Of a stretch of 27,573 bases of DNA, positions 20,746 through 27,573 are shown in pieces. Every line of letters starts with the position of its first letter. Position 1 is the first letter of the stretch. Source of the DNA: Ruminococcus sp. CAG:488 (GTDB taxonomy: Bacteria; Bacillota; Clostridia; Oscillospirales; Acutalibacteraceae). The stretch is from NCBI GenBank assembly GCA_000434055.1, contig HF999647.1, positions 266,755 to 294,327 of the forward strand, in the 5' to 3' direction. The notes beneath the pieces were generated by a model that was given only the letters and a program-made list of their open reading frames with translations, was not told where the DNA came from and did no database searches. The position numbers and the translations under genes were made by a program.

Positions 20746-22245
20746 ATGGAAAGAAAAAAATTTAAAAGTATTATTGCTGCGGTCACGGCAATACTCATTT
20801 TTATTGTTCCGATGCTTTCTGTTGTCGTATCAGCGAAGAATGACACGGTACCGCGTATCTGGATTCACGGATTCATGAATTCAAAGGTTTATGAGGATGT
20901 TTCCGATCCGAACTCGCCACTTGCATGGCCGCCCACGCAGGAGGAAATCACAACAGCAGTTGAAGAAAGCGTGCCTGCCTTTGCCAAGCTGGCTGTAACA
21001 AAGGATTGGGACACCTTCGGCAAAGAGATGGGTGAAATAACGGGCAAGCTTTTTTCGAGGGCAATGAACAACCCTGACGGAACGGTCAGGGAGGGCTCCG
21101 GAATTCGCTTTGAATACCCTGCAAAGAGCAAGGTCAAGGCCGACAAGGATATTTATTTTAAGTATGACTGGCGAGAAGATCCGATCAAGATTGCGTCAGA
21201 GCTCAACGATTTTATAAACTATGTGCTTGATGCGTCGGGATGCGATCAGGTTGCTCTAACATGCCACAGCTTCGGCGGAGTTGTGGCGACAACATATTTT
21301 TCAATCTACGGCTGCGATAAGGTTAAGACGGTCGTGTTTAACTCAACGGCTATTTACGGCGAGACCTACACGGGAGAATTGATGACCGGTAGGCTGGCTT
21401 TCGGCGGCGACGCTTTGCAGAATTATCTTTTTTATGCTTTCCAGGGCAACAAGTATGAAAACCTTATCAATGCGGCAATTAAAGCGGTTCACGATACGGG
21501 TCTGATGGATATTCTCACAAAAGGGCTGAACGGATTAAGCGCAAAGATCGAAAAAGAGGTTTGTTCGCAGTCGATTGTTCCGCTTTTCGGAGGCTGGCTT
21601 GCCGTTTGGGCGATGGTTCCCGATGAATATCTCGACGATGCGATTGACTTTGTTTTTAACACGATTTACGGCAACTCGGAAACCGATTATTCCGTATTGA
21701 GAGCGAAAATTGAAAATTATAACAGCCTTGTCCGCGGTAAAAAGACCGAGACGCTGAAAGAGGTCAACGAGAGGTGTAATGTTTATGTAATTACCCGTTA
21801 CGGCTACTCGTCGCTTCCGATGACTCCGTCTGCAAGCAACCTCGGCGATGGAATTATTGACGTTAAATATGCTTCGTTCGGCGCAACGGCAAGCGAATAC
21901 GGCAAGACTCTTGAAAATGTTGCGTCGGATGCAAAATTCATTTCACCCGACGAAACCGTTGACGCTTCGACCTGCCTTTTCCCCGAGCAGACATGGTTCG
22001 TCAAAAACATGAAGCATGGCAGCGATGAAGAGTCTTTGAACAATATGATGCGCAGATTTATGAGATATGACGGTCAGGCAACCGTTGAAACCTTTGAGGA
22101 ATATCCGAGATTTACGGTCTTCGACGGCGAGAGAATTTTGCCTGAAATGCCTACCCAAAAGCAACCGACATTATTCGACAAAATTCGACTTATAATAAAT
22201 GATATCATAAAGCTCGTAAAAACGATAATAAATAAGATTAAATGA
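20746..22245 (+). CDS. Secreted LCAT-like lipase/acyltransferase (alpha/beta hydrolase)
   Basis: 499 aa with a signal peptide (cleavage near VSA at 28-30). The fold is an alpha/beta hydrolase most like the lecithin:cholesterol acyltransferase group: WIHGFMNS (oxyanion region, H41-G42), the LCAT hallmark YDWRED (140-145), nucleophile S175 in TCHSFGGVV, candidate aspartate D368 in LGDGIID and histidine H424 in MKHGSDEES. The nucleophile elbow reads C-H-S-F-G rather than the usual G-H-S-x-G. Known relatives cleave or transfer fatty acyl chains of phospholipids. The last 24 residues form a K/I/L-rich amphipathic helix that could hold it to membranes. It is monocistronic, with GGAGG before the ATG and a strong terminator after it. 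Confidence 0.82.
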   Translation: MERKKFKSIIAAVTAILIFIVPMLSVVVSAKNDTVPRIWIHGFMNSKVYEDVSDPNSPLAWPPTQEEITTAVEESVPAFAKLAVTKDWDTFGKEMGEITGKLFSRAMNNPDGTVREGSGIRFEYPAKSKVKADKDIYFKYDWREDPIKIASELNDFINYVLDASGCDQVALTCHSFGGVVATTYFSIYGCDKVKTVVFNSTAIYGETYTGELMTGRLAFGGDALQNYLFYAFQGNKYENLINAAIKAVHDTGLMDILTKGLNGLSAKIEKEVCSQSIVPLFGGWLAVWAMVPDEYLDDAIDFVFNTIYGNSETDYSVLRAKIENYNSLVRGKKTETLKEVNERCNVYVITRYGYSSLPMTPSASNLGDGIIDVKYASFGATASEYGKTLENVASDAKFISPDETVDASTCLFPEQTWFVKNMKHGSDEESLNNMMRRFMRYDGQATVETFEEYPRFTVFDGERILPEMPTQKQPTLFDKIRLIINDIIKLVKTIINKIK

Positions 22246-22270
22246 ATAAAAAATAGTTATAAAAACACAC

Positions 22271-22302
22271 AAACCCCACGGCAGATTTTTCCGCCGTGGG
22301 GT
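22271..22302. terminator. Terminator between convergent genes
   Basis: Perfect 11-bp stem AACCCCACGGC (22271-22281) / GCCGTGGGGTT (22292-22302), T-rich on both sides. It serves the LCAT-like gene and the facing 56-aa gene. Confidence 0.88.
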
Positions 22303-22320
22303 TATTTGTGCTTCTTTTTG

Positions 22321-22491
22321 TCACATCATTGAATCCATGAAGGATTCTGCAGATTTAATAGCCTTCTTTGCCATCTTCTTGTAGTTCGCCTTTTTGCTGT
22401 TCATCATCGACGAACCGATGATTGTCATTGCACCGCCGACAAGCATACCGACGCCTATTCCTTTTGCGATTGAAGAACCTGAATTTTTCAT
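22321..22491 (-). CDS. Small membrane protein of unknown function (56 aa)
   Basis: ATG at 22491 has GGAGG 7 nt upstream; the stop is TGA at 22321-22323. Residues about 8-30 form one glycine-rich hydrophobic helix (KGIGVGMLVGGAMTIIGSSM) with GxxxG-type spacing. Residues 31-56 are a lysine-rich amphipathic helix ending SAESFMDSMM. There is no signal cleavage site, so it is probably a single-pass membrane protein with a cytoplasmic basic tail. Small proteins of this general design are widespread in Clostridia without known function. It ends at the shared terminator 22271-22302. Coding is supported by the ribosome site, the reading frame and the terminator. Confidence 0.75.
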   Translation of the reverse strand: MKNSGSSIAKGIGVGMLVGGAMTIIGSSMMNSKKANYKKMAKKAIKSAESFMDSMM

Positions 22492-22566
22492 AATCTGACC
22501 TCCGTTTTATTATTGAATAACCGCTGAATAAATCAGTGCTTCGACATTATTTTGTCTCCTTATGAA

Positions 22567-22595
22567 TTGATTATTCCGAAGTATTATGTTATAAT
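22567..22595 (+). promoter_or_regulatory. Sigma-A promoter of the pyridoxine kinase-trmL operon
   Basis: TTGATT (22567-22572), 17 nt, TATAAT (22590-22595), 32 nt before the start codon. Confidence 0.78.
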
Positions 22596-22627
22596 CTTGG
22601 AAAGAAATTCTTTCGGAGCTGATTCTT

Positions 22628-23473
22628 TTGAAAATGAAAAAGCAAAATAGAGCTGTGCTCATAAATGATATGTCCTGTCTCGGCAGATGCTCGCTCACTG
22701 CGGCAATGCCGATTATTTCCGCCTGCGGAATAGAAAGTGTTCCGCTGCCGACGGGAATTTTTTCCGCACATACGGAATTTGAAGGATTTGTTAAAGAAGA
22801 TTTGACCGATGACATCGGCAAGATCTCAAATCATTGGAAAAGCTTGGGTGAAAGATTTGACTGCATCTACAGCGGCTATCTTGCAAGCTGCAAGCAGGCG
22901 GAAAGCGTAAAAAGATTTTTACTTGATTTTAAAAAAAGCGACACCCTGTATATTGCCGATCCCGTTATGGGTGACAACGGTGTTTTTTATAAGGGGATTG
23001 ATGACTCGTTTATTTCCGAAATGCGTTTTCTTTGCTCGTTGGCAGATATTATTGTTCCCAATGTAACAGAAGCGTGCATGCTTACAGGTATGGAGATAAC
23101 TGAGAATTACGATATGAGTTTTATCAAAGAGCTGCTTATCTCCCTTCGAAATCTTACTGCCGCAAGAATAGTTGTAACGGGGGTTGACTTCGATGACGGA
23201 CAAATCGGCTGTGCCGTTTATGACAGTCTTATGGGAAGAGCAAATATGTTCTTTACTCCGAAATCCGAAGGACGTTTCCCGGGCACAGGTGATGTTTTCG
23301 CTTCGGCATTGACGGCGGCAGTTATGAACGGAAAAGACTTTTTCGACGCTGTTCAAATTGCAATGGGTTTTACCTGCAAATGTGTTGAAACTACGCTTGA
23401 AACAGATACGGACAGAAAATACGGTCTTTGCTTTGAATCCGAGATTAAAAATCTCATTAAATCTGTTGAATAA
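22628..23473 (+). CDS. Pyridoxal/pyridoxine kinase (PdxK/PdxY type)
   Basis: 281-aa ribokinase-fold cytoplasmic kinase phosphorylating B6 vitamers for PLP salvage. TTG at 22628 is the likely start, with GGAG about 9 nt before it; the ATG two codons later would be too far from that site. Landmarks are INDMSCLGRCSL (12-23, B6-binding N-terminus of the family), DPVMGDNG (111-118), PNVTEA (144-149), VVTGVD and the anion-hole motif GTGDVFASAL with catalytic D222. The architecture matches the PdxY-like kinases of Clostridia. trmL follows 25 nt later, without a terminator between. Confidence 0.92.
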   Translation: MKMKKQNRAVLINDMSCLGRCSLTAAMPIISACGIESVPLPTGIFSAHTEFEGFVKEDLTDDIGKISNHWKSLGERFDCIYSGYLASCKQAESVKRFLLDFKKSDTLYIADPVMGDNGVFYKGIDDSFISEMRFLCSLADIIVPNVTEACMLTGMEITENYDMSFIKELLISLRNLTAARIVVTGVDFDDGQIGCAVYDSLMGRANMFFTPKSEGRFPGTGDVFASALTAAVMNGKDFFDAVQIAMGFTCKCVETTLETDTDRKYGLCFESEIKNLIKSVE

Positions 23474-23498
23474 TTTACATGTAAGAAGGATTTGAAAA

Positions 23499-24014
23499 AT
23501 GGCAGTTTTAAATATTGTTCTCGTTGAGCCGGAAATCCCGCAGAATACGGGCAACATCGCACGAACCTGTGCTGCAACGGGAACGAGACTTCACATAATT
23601 GAGCCGATGGGATTCACACCCGACGACAAAAAACTGAAAAGAGCAGGGCTTGATTACTGGCACCTGCTCGATATAACTTATTATAAAAATCTGGACGATT
23701 TCTTTGATAAAAACCCGAACGGAGAATATAGATTTTTTACGACGAAGGCGCAGAACCGCTATGTTGATGTTGAATACAGCGACAATGTTTATCTTTTTTT
23801 CGGCAAAGAGACAAAAGGCTTGCCTGAGGAGCTTCTTTTCAAACACCCGAATGAATGTGTGCGAATCCCGATGATAAACGACTCTGCGGCAAGAAGTCTG
23901 AATCTATCAAACTCCGTCGCAATCGCCGTCTATGAGGTTCTCAGACAATGGGATTATCCCAACCTGCTTTGTGCGGGAAAATTGACAAAATTCGACTGGA
24001 AAGACGCCGAATAA
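23499..24014 (+). CDS. trmL: tRNA (cytidine/uridine(34)-2'-O)-methyltransferase
   Basis: 171-aa SPOUT (SpoU-class) methyltransferase, TrmL/CspR type, which 2'-O-methylates the wobble base of leucine tRNAs using SAM. The trefoil-knot motifs are all present: EIPQNTGNIARTCAATGTRL (motif 1), LFFGKETKGLPEE (motif 2) and IPMINDSAARSLNLSNSVAI (motif 3). It is preceded by AAGGAT. Length and start agree with the family, and the single-domain form lacks extra RNA-binding extensions, as expected for TrmL. It is likely co-transcribed with the pyridoxine kinase gene. Confidence 0.95.
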   Translation: MAVLNIVLVEPEIPQNTGNIARTCAATGTRLHIIEPMGFTPDDKKLKRAGLDYWHLLDITYYKNLDDFFDKNPNGEYRFFTTKAQNRYVDVEYSDNVYLFFGKETKGLPEELLFKHPNECVRIPMINDSAARSLNLSNSVAIAVYEVLRQWDYPNLLCAGKLTKFDWKDAE

Positions 24015-24023
24015 AACAAAAAA

Positions 24024-24057
24024 GCCGACACACTTATTGTTACATAAATGTGCCGGC
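24024..24057. terminator. Terminator shared by trmL and dut
   Basis: GCCGACAC (24024-24031) pairs with GTGCCGGC (24050-24057) apart from one mismatch, with further weak pairing inside. On the minus strand it is followed by a run of Ts (dut end); on the plus strand by TTATTATTTAT. Confidence 0.75.
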
Positions 24058-24075
24058 CTTATTATTTATAATTCT

Positions 24076-24579
24076 TTATTTTGTTGTGCTTCCGAATCCG
24101 CCGTTACGGATTCCTGTTGCATTATCGTCAACCGTTATTCCGTATTCAACGAAAATGCCTTGTGCAAAACCTGTACCTTTTTTGACTTCAACGATTTTAT
24201 TCTCGTTGGAGTCATTTGTTATTTTGATAAAGATATGACCCTCGTTATCGGAATAAAAATAGTCGCTGTCAATTATGCCGACGGTGTTGTTGAGCTGTAA
24301 GCGGAACTTGAATCCGAGACCGCTCCTCGGATAAATTTTCAGAACCCATCCTTCGTCGATTTCGCATCGAATACCTGTCGGAATTTTTATCGTCTTTGAC
24401 GGAGCAAGTGAAAAATCAAACGGAGAGAAAATATCGTAGCCTGCCGAGCCTGCCGTAGCACGAACAGGGAGCTTGATATCCTCATACATTTCTTTTATCT
24501 CGCTTTCAGCGAAATCTTCCTTACAGCTTTCAAAAAACTGCTCATAGCTTACTTTGTAAAATTTTGCGATTCTTTTCAT
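24076..24579 (-). CDS. dut: dUTP diphosphatase (dUTPase)
   Basis: 167-aa trimeric-type dUTPase that hydrolyses dUTP to dUMP, keeping uracil out of DNA and feeding dTMP synthesis. The five family motifs are visible in order: AGSAGYD, YPRSGLGFKF, NTVGIIDSDYF (uridine-binding loop with the catalytic Asp), FAQGIF and RNGGFGSTTK. An N-terminal extension of about 35 residues (before IKLPVRATAGSAGYD) is unlike the shortest forms and rather charged. It is preceded by AGAGG and follows the alpha-galactosidase gene by 10 nt on the same strand, so it is likely co-transcribed. Confidence 0.94.
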   Translation of the reverse strand: MKRIAKFYKVSYEQFFESCKEDFAESEIKEMYEDIKLPVRATAGSAGYDIFSPFDFSLAPSKTIKIPTGIRCEIDEGWVLKIYPRSGLGFKFRLQLNNTVGIIDSDYFYSDNEGHIFIKITNDSNENKIVEVKKGTGFAQGIFVEYGITVDDNATGIRNGGFGSTTK

Positions 24580-24589
24580 GGTTACCTCT

Positions 24590-26260
24590 TTATATCAGCT
24601 TTTCAACGTTGCTTTTTCCTGTTGCAAGATTAAACTCCAGTGTCTTTTTCTTTTCTCCCTCGGTGTAGCAAACTTGAATTTCGTTTTCACTTATAAAGCC
24701 TGCCGAGGTGATGAGGCACTCATTCTTTTTGAAGAATTTTTTCAAAAGCTCAATATCCTCGTCACTGTAATCGCCTGCATTGTCCGAGACGAAAAGCACA
24801 TCGCCGCAGAGATTGTTGATCTTGGCAAGAAGAAGCTTTTGCTCCTTTGTAAACGTGAGGTTCTTTTTCCTCAGGAAGAAAACGTCGGGATCGTTGCAGA
24901 ATACTCTGCCGTTGAGATGACGTCGGAATACGGAGTTCGTAATTGCATTTTGAGCCGAGGGAAGCTCAAGATTGATTCCCATTTTGTTATAATATTTAGG
25001 TGAATATTTGAGGTCGACGTCGCAGCTTATTCTGCAAGCATCTACAACGCCGAAGGACGGGCCGAGCGGAACGCCGCAACCGAGAATCAACTTCTCCTCA
25101 CCGACGCATTCGCGCAGGAAGTCCATTGCTTCGCACATTATTTGACCTCTTGACTTTCCGTTTCTCGGCTGCATTGCTTCTGAATAGAGAAAATCAAGCT
25201 TAACCATGTCGAAGCCCCAGTCGTTGAGAATGACATTGAAGAAATTGCGAATATACTCCCTGACTTCTCCGTTGTAAATGTCAAGCGTATATGCGCCGCC
25301 CCAGCCTACGCAGCCGAGCAGAGGCTTGCCCGTGGAATTGTCCTTAACAAGCCACTCGGGATGATCCTTTGCTATAATTGAGCTTCTTTGCGCCGAGAAC
25401 GGAGCAATCCATATGCCTGCAAGATAGCCCTTTGCGTGAATTGCATCGGCAATCGGCTTCATGCCGTTCGGGAATTTTCTGTAATCGGGAACAAGCCAGT
25501 CACCGACCTTGCTTTCATAGCCGTCATCAACTTGGAATATTGAAACGCTGTTCTTTGCACGGTCGAGGCCGTCAAGATCACGCAGAATGATTTCTTCGTT
25601 TATTTTTTGAAAATAGTTGTACCAGGAGGTGTAGCCCGAAAGGTGATCGACCTTTGGCTTTCTAAGGCTCATTGAACCGAAATATTTGTCAAAAACCTCG
25701 TTGTATCCGCCGTTGAAGCAGGTAATGTCAAGGAGAATGATTTCATCGTCGGTTTCCAGTCCGTCAACGTCCTTGGCAATTGTAAATCGGTTGGTTTCAT
25801 AGCTTACAGAGAAAACCGTGTAACCGTATCTCTCGTCGCACGAGCCGAAAAGTTCAACCCTGTCTCCGACTCGGAAATAGGTGTATGTATAGGAATGAAA
25901 AACGCCTTTTTTACCGTACTGTGCAAAGCTGTAGTCGCCTGAAATTTCCGAAAGCGCCTTTGTTTTTTCGGTAAGCCCGGCAAGCTTTGAAATGCCATCG
26001 AGCGTATCGTCCCTGCCGAACTCTCTCGAGGTCGTCCATGACTGATAACCGTTGGCAAAGAAAAGCTCGTTTTCGTCAAACTTCTTAATAGCCGAAATAC
26101 TGAATTCGATCAGCTTCATTTTAACATTCGGAGCAAGCGTGCACTGTATTCCGTCGTCATTGATTGAAAGCTCCAAACTGTAGTTGTCACATTTTAATTT
26201 ACTGTTTTCGTAAATTCGTCCGTTATATTCGTATTTAATAAAAGGTTCAAATCTGTACAT
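24590..26260 (-). CDS. Alpha-galactosidase, GH36-like
   Basis: 556-aa intracellular glycoside hydrolase (no signal peptide) releasing terminal alpha-galactose, e.g. from melibiose or raffinose-type oligosaccharides. The N-terminal beta-sandwich (to about 200) ends before SGYTSWYNYF. The barrel contains FQVDDGYES, GIWIAPFSA, the nucleophile region MVKLDFLYSEA (D356), LILGCGVPLGP and the acid/base region RISCDVD (D414). Its length resembles the compact bacterial GH36 enzymes rather than the 700-residue forms. AGGAGG lies before the ATG, and dut is 10 nt downstream. Uptake genes are not in the window. Confidence 0.9.
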   Translation of the reverse strand: MYRFEPFIKYEYNGRIYENSKLKCDNYSLELSINDDGIQCTLAPNVKMKLIEFSISAIKKFDENELFFANGYQSWTTSREFGRDDTLDGISKLAGLTEKTKALSEISGDYSFAQYGKKGVFHSYTYTYFRVGDRVELFGSCDERYGYTVFSVSYETNRFTIAKDVDGLETDDEIILLDITCFNGGYNEVFDKYFGSMSLRKPKVDHLSGYTSWYNYFQKINEEIILRDLDGLDRAKNSVSIFQVDDGYESKVGDWLVPDYRKFPNGMKPIADAIHAKGYLAGIWIAPFSAQRSSIIAKDHPEWLVKDNSTGKPLLGCVGWGGAYTLDIYNGEVREYIRNFFNVILNDWGFDMVKLDFLYSEAMQPRNGKSRGQIMCEAMDFLRECVGEEKLILGCGVPLGPSFGVVDACRISCDVDLKYSPKYYNKMGINLELPSAQNAITNSVFRRHLNGRVFCNDPDVFFLRKKNLTFTKEQKLLLAKINNLCGDVLFVSDNAGDYSDEDIELLKKFFKKNECLITSAGFISENEIQVCYTEGEKKKTLEFNLATGKSNVEKLI

Positions 26261-26284
26261 TTCACAACCTCCTAAGCATTAAGG

Positions 26285-26315
26285 CGATACTGCATACCTC
26301 AGTTGCTCGGTATCG
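26285..26315. promoter_or_regulatory. Inverted repeat upstream of the alpha-galactosidase gene
   Basis: CGATAC (26285-26290) and GTATCG (26310-26315) form the outer arms, with GCA/TGC inside. It lies 25 nt before the alpha-galactosidase start, within its leader. It is a candidate operator for a sugar-responsive regulator. I could not define a convincing promoter on this strand. Confidence 0.4.
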
Positions 26316-26388
26316 TATTAAAATAATAACACATTTTGCATGGCAATACAATATTTATTTGTTGCGGCGGAAATAAATCATAAACAGG

Positions 26389-26417
26389 TTGAAATTTTTG
26401 GAGTTTTACTTTATAAT
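26389..26417 (+). promoter_or_regulatory. Sigma-A promoter of ychF
   Basis: TTGAAA (26389-26394), 17 nt, TATAAT (26412-26417), 32 nt before the ATG. Confidence 0.82.
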
Positions 26418-26449
26418 ATAATGCAATATGAAATGAAGGAAGTAATATT

Positions 26450-27544
26450 ATGAAGTTAGGTATAGTAGGCTTGCCGAATGTCGGCAAAAGTACACTTTTT
26501 AATGCAATAACAAATGCGGGTGCACAGTCTGCAAACTATCCGTTTTGCACGATTGAACCGAATGTCGGTGTGGTTGCCGTTCCCGACAGCAGAATAGACG
26601 CACTGGCAAAAATGTACAACCCGGTGAAGATTACTCCCGCCGTCATCGAATTCGTTGACATCGCAGGTCTTGTTAAGGGAGCGTCAAAGGGAGAGGGACT
26701 CGGCAACAAGTTTCTTTCGCATATTCGTGAGACGGACGCTATAATCCACGTTGTTCGCTGCTTTGAGAACGATGATATTATTCATGTCGAGGGCAGTGTT
26801 GACCCGGCAAGAGACATCGAGACGATAAATTTTGAGCTTATTTTCTCAGATATTGAGATGGTTGACCGCCGCCTTGACAGAACAATGAAAGCGATGAAGG
26901 GCGATAAGAGTCTTGCAAAAGAAGTTGAATTTTTGAAAAATCTCAAGGCTCACCTTGAAAGCGGAAAATGTGCGAGAAGCTATGACTGTGACGATGATGA
27001 AAAGGCAGTTCTCAATGACATGGCTCTGCTTACGTCGAAGCCCGTTATTTACGCATGCAACATGAGCGAGGATGACTTTGCAAACAATATTGAGGAAAAC
27101 GAAAGATACCGTGCGGTCTGCAAAATCGCAGAGGATGAGGGTTCGCAGACTCTCCCGATTTGCGCCGAAATGGAAGCCGAAATTGCAAGCCTCAGCAAGG
27201 AAGAAAAGGAAATGTTCCTTGCCGACCTCGGCATTAAACAGGGAGGCCTTGATCTCCTCATTCAGCGCAGCTATGATTTGCTCGGACTCATCTCGTACCT
27301 GACGGCAGGTCAGCCCGAGGTTCGCGCATGGACAATTAAGAAGGGCACAAAGGCTCCGCAGGCGGCAGGAAAGATACATTCCGACTTTGAAAAAGGCTTC
27401 ATCAGAGCCGAGGTGATCAGCTTTGATAACCTTATGGAATGCGGCTCGCTTGCCGTTGCAAGAGAAAAAGGCCTTATCCGCTCCGAGGGTAAGGAGTACG
27501 TTATGAAGGACGGAGACATCGTTCACTTCCTCTTTAACGTTTAA
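26450..27544 (+). CDS. ychF: Redox-regulated ATPase YchF (Obg/OLA1 family)
   Basis: 364-aa ribosome-associated P-loop NTPase of the YchF/OLA1 group. Landmarks are G1 GLPNVGKST (7-15), PFCTIEPNVG (switch I), G3 DIAG (70-73), and NMSE at 203-206 in place of the GTP-specific NKxD, which is why YchF prefers ATP. A coiled segment separates the G-domain halves, and a C-terminal TGS domain runs from about residue 280 (LISYLTAGQPEVRAWTIKKG) to the end FLFNV. AAGGAAG precedes the ATG. The gene is complete; the final 29 nt of the window hold nothing recognisable. Confidence 0.96.
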   Translation: MKLGIVGLPNVGKSTLFNAITNAGAQSANYPFCTIEPNVGVVAVPDSRIDALAKMYNPVKITPAVIEFVDIAGLVKGASKGEGLGNKFLSHIRETDAIIHVVRCFENDDIIHVEGSVDPARDIETINFELIFSDIEMVDRRLDRTMKAMKGDKSLAKEVEFLKNLKAHLESGKCARSYDCDDDEKAVLNDMALLTSKPVIYACNMSEDDFANNIEENERYRAVCKIAEDEGSQTLPICAEMEAEIASLSKEEKEMFLADLGIKQGGLDLLIQRSYDLLGLISYLTAGQPEVRAWTIKKGTKAPQAAGKIHSDFEKGFIRAEVISFDNLMECGSLAVAREKGLIRSEGKEYVMKDGDIVHFLFNV

Positions 27545-27573
27545 TTGAATATTCACGGCAGCCGCAGAAATGC

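Noticed and set aside
26846..27556. 236-aa minus-strand reading frame
   Set aside because: Antisense shadow of ychF.

Overview
The window looks like a chromosomal stretch from a Gram-positive, probably gut-associated Clostridia species (Ruminococcaceae/Oscillospirales-like). This rests on strong AGGAGG-type ribosome binding sites, near-consensus sigma-A promoters with 17-nt spacers, a Spo0A-type DNA-binding domain, a CdaR/PucR regulator, YhaM, a short glutamine synthetase of the Firmicute type, and a secreted protein with a Listeria-Bacteroides repeat. No species can be named from sequence alone. There is no prophage, insertion sequence or CRISPR array. Genes sit in short operons on both strands, separated by clear hairpin terminators.

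Layout. 1-1422 (-) is a 3'-truncated gene for a secreted beta-helix-like surface protein. 1423-1756 holds a decayed HTH-regulator tail and inverted repeats. 1757-3934 (-) is murD-murI. 4142-6028 (+) is a secreted ceramidase-family protein, and 6087-6806 (-) is a secreted protein of unknown function. 6939-7117 carries tRNA-Thr and tRNA-Tyr. 7244-7684 (-) is Hsp20, and 7920-9143 (+) is a PucR/CdaR-like regulator. 9202-11156 (-) is yfbR-glnA. 11316-15084 (+) is a tight operon of yhaM, a secreted EEP-family phosphodiesterase, prmA and an SGNH hydrolase. 15164-16372 (+) is an iron-type alcohol dehydrogenase. 16535-16711 (+) is rpsU with a GTG start.

16712-17057 is gene-free but holds a candidate small RNA on the minus strand. 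17058-19953 (+) is a sugar-metabolism cluster of two TIM-barrel isomerase/epimerases and a Gfo/Idh/MocA dehydrogenase, closed by a long structured hairpin. 20046-20381 (-) is a stand-alone Spo0A C-terminal domain. 20746-22245 (+) is a secreted LCAT-like lipase/acyltransferase. 22321-22491 (-) is a 56-aa membrane protein. 22628-24014 (+) is a pyridoxine kinase gene followed by trmL. 24076-26260 (-) is an alpha-galactosidase gene followed by dut. 26450-27544 (+) is ychF.

Most genes are housekeeping: cell wall, translation, nucleotide hygiene and nitrogen assimilation. The most notable accessory theme is three exported proteins related to lipid-cleaving families (ceramidase, EEP/sphingomyelinase superfamily, LCAT). 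These three, plus one exported unknown, carry a lysine- or hydrophobic-rich amphipathic segment that could bind membranes. The other leads are the minus-strand small RNA, the orphan Spo0A-like domain, and the isomerase/dehydrogenase cluster, which resembles sugar-oxidation (3-keto-glycoside) pathways.
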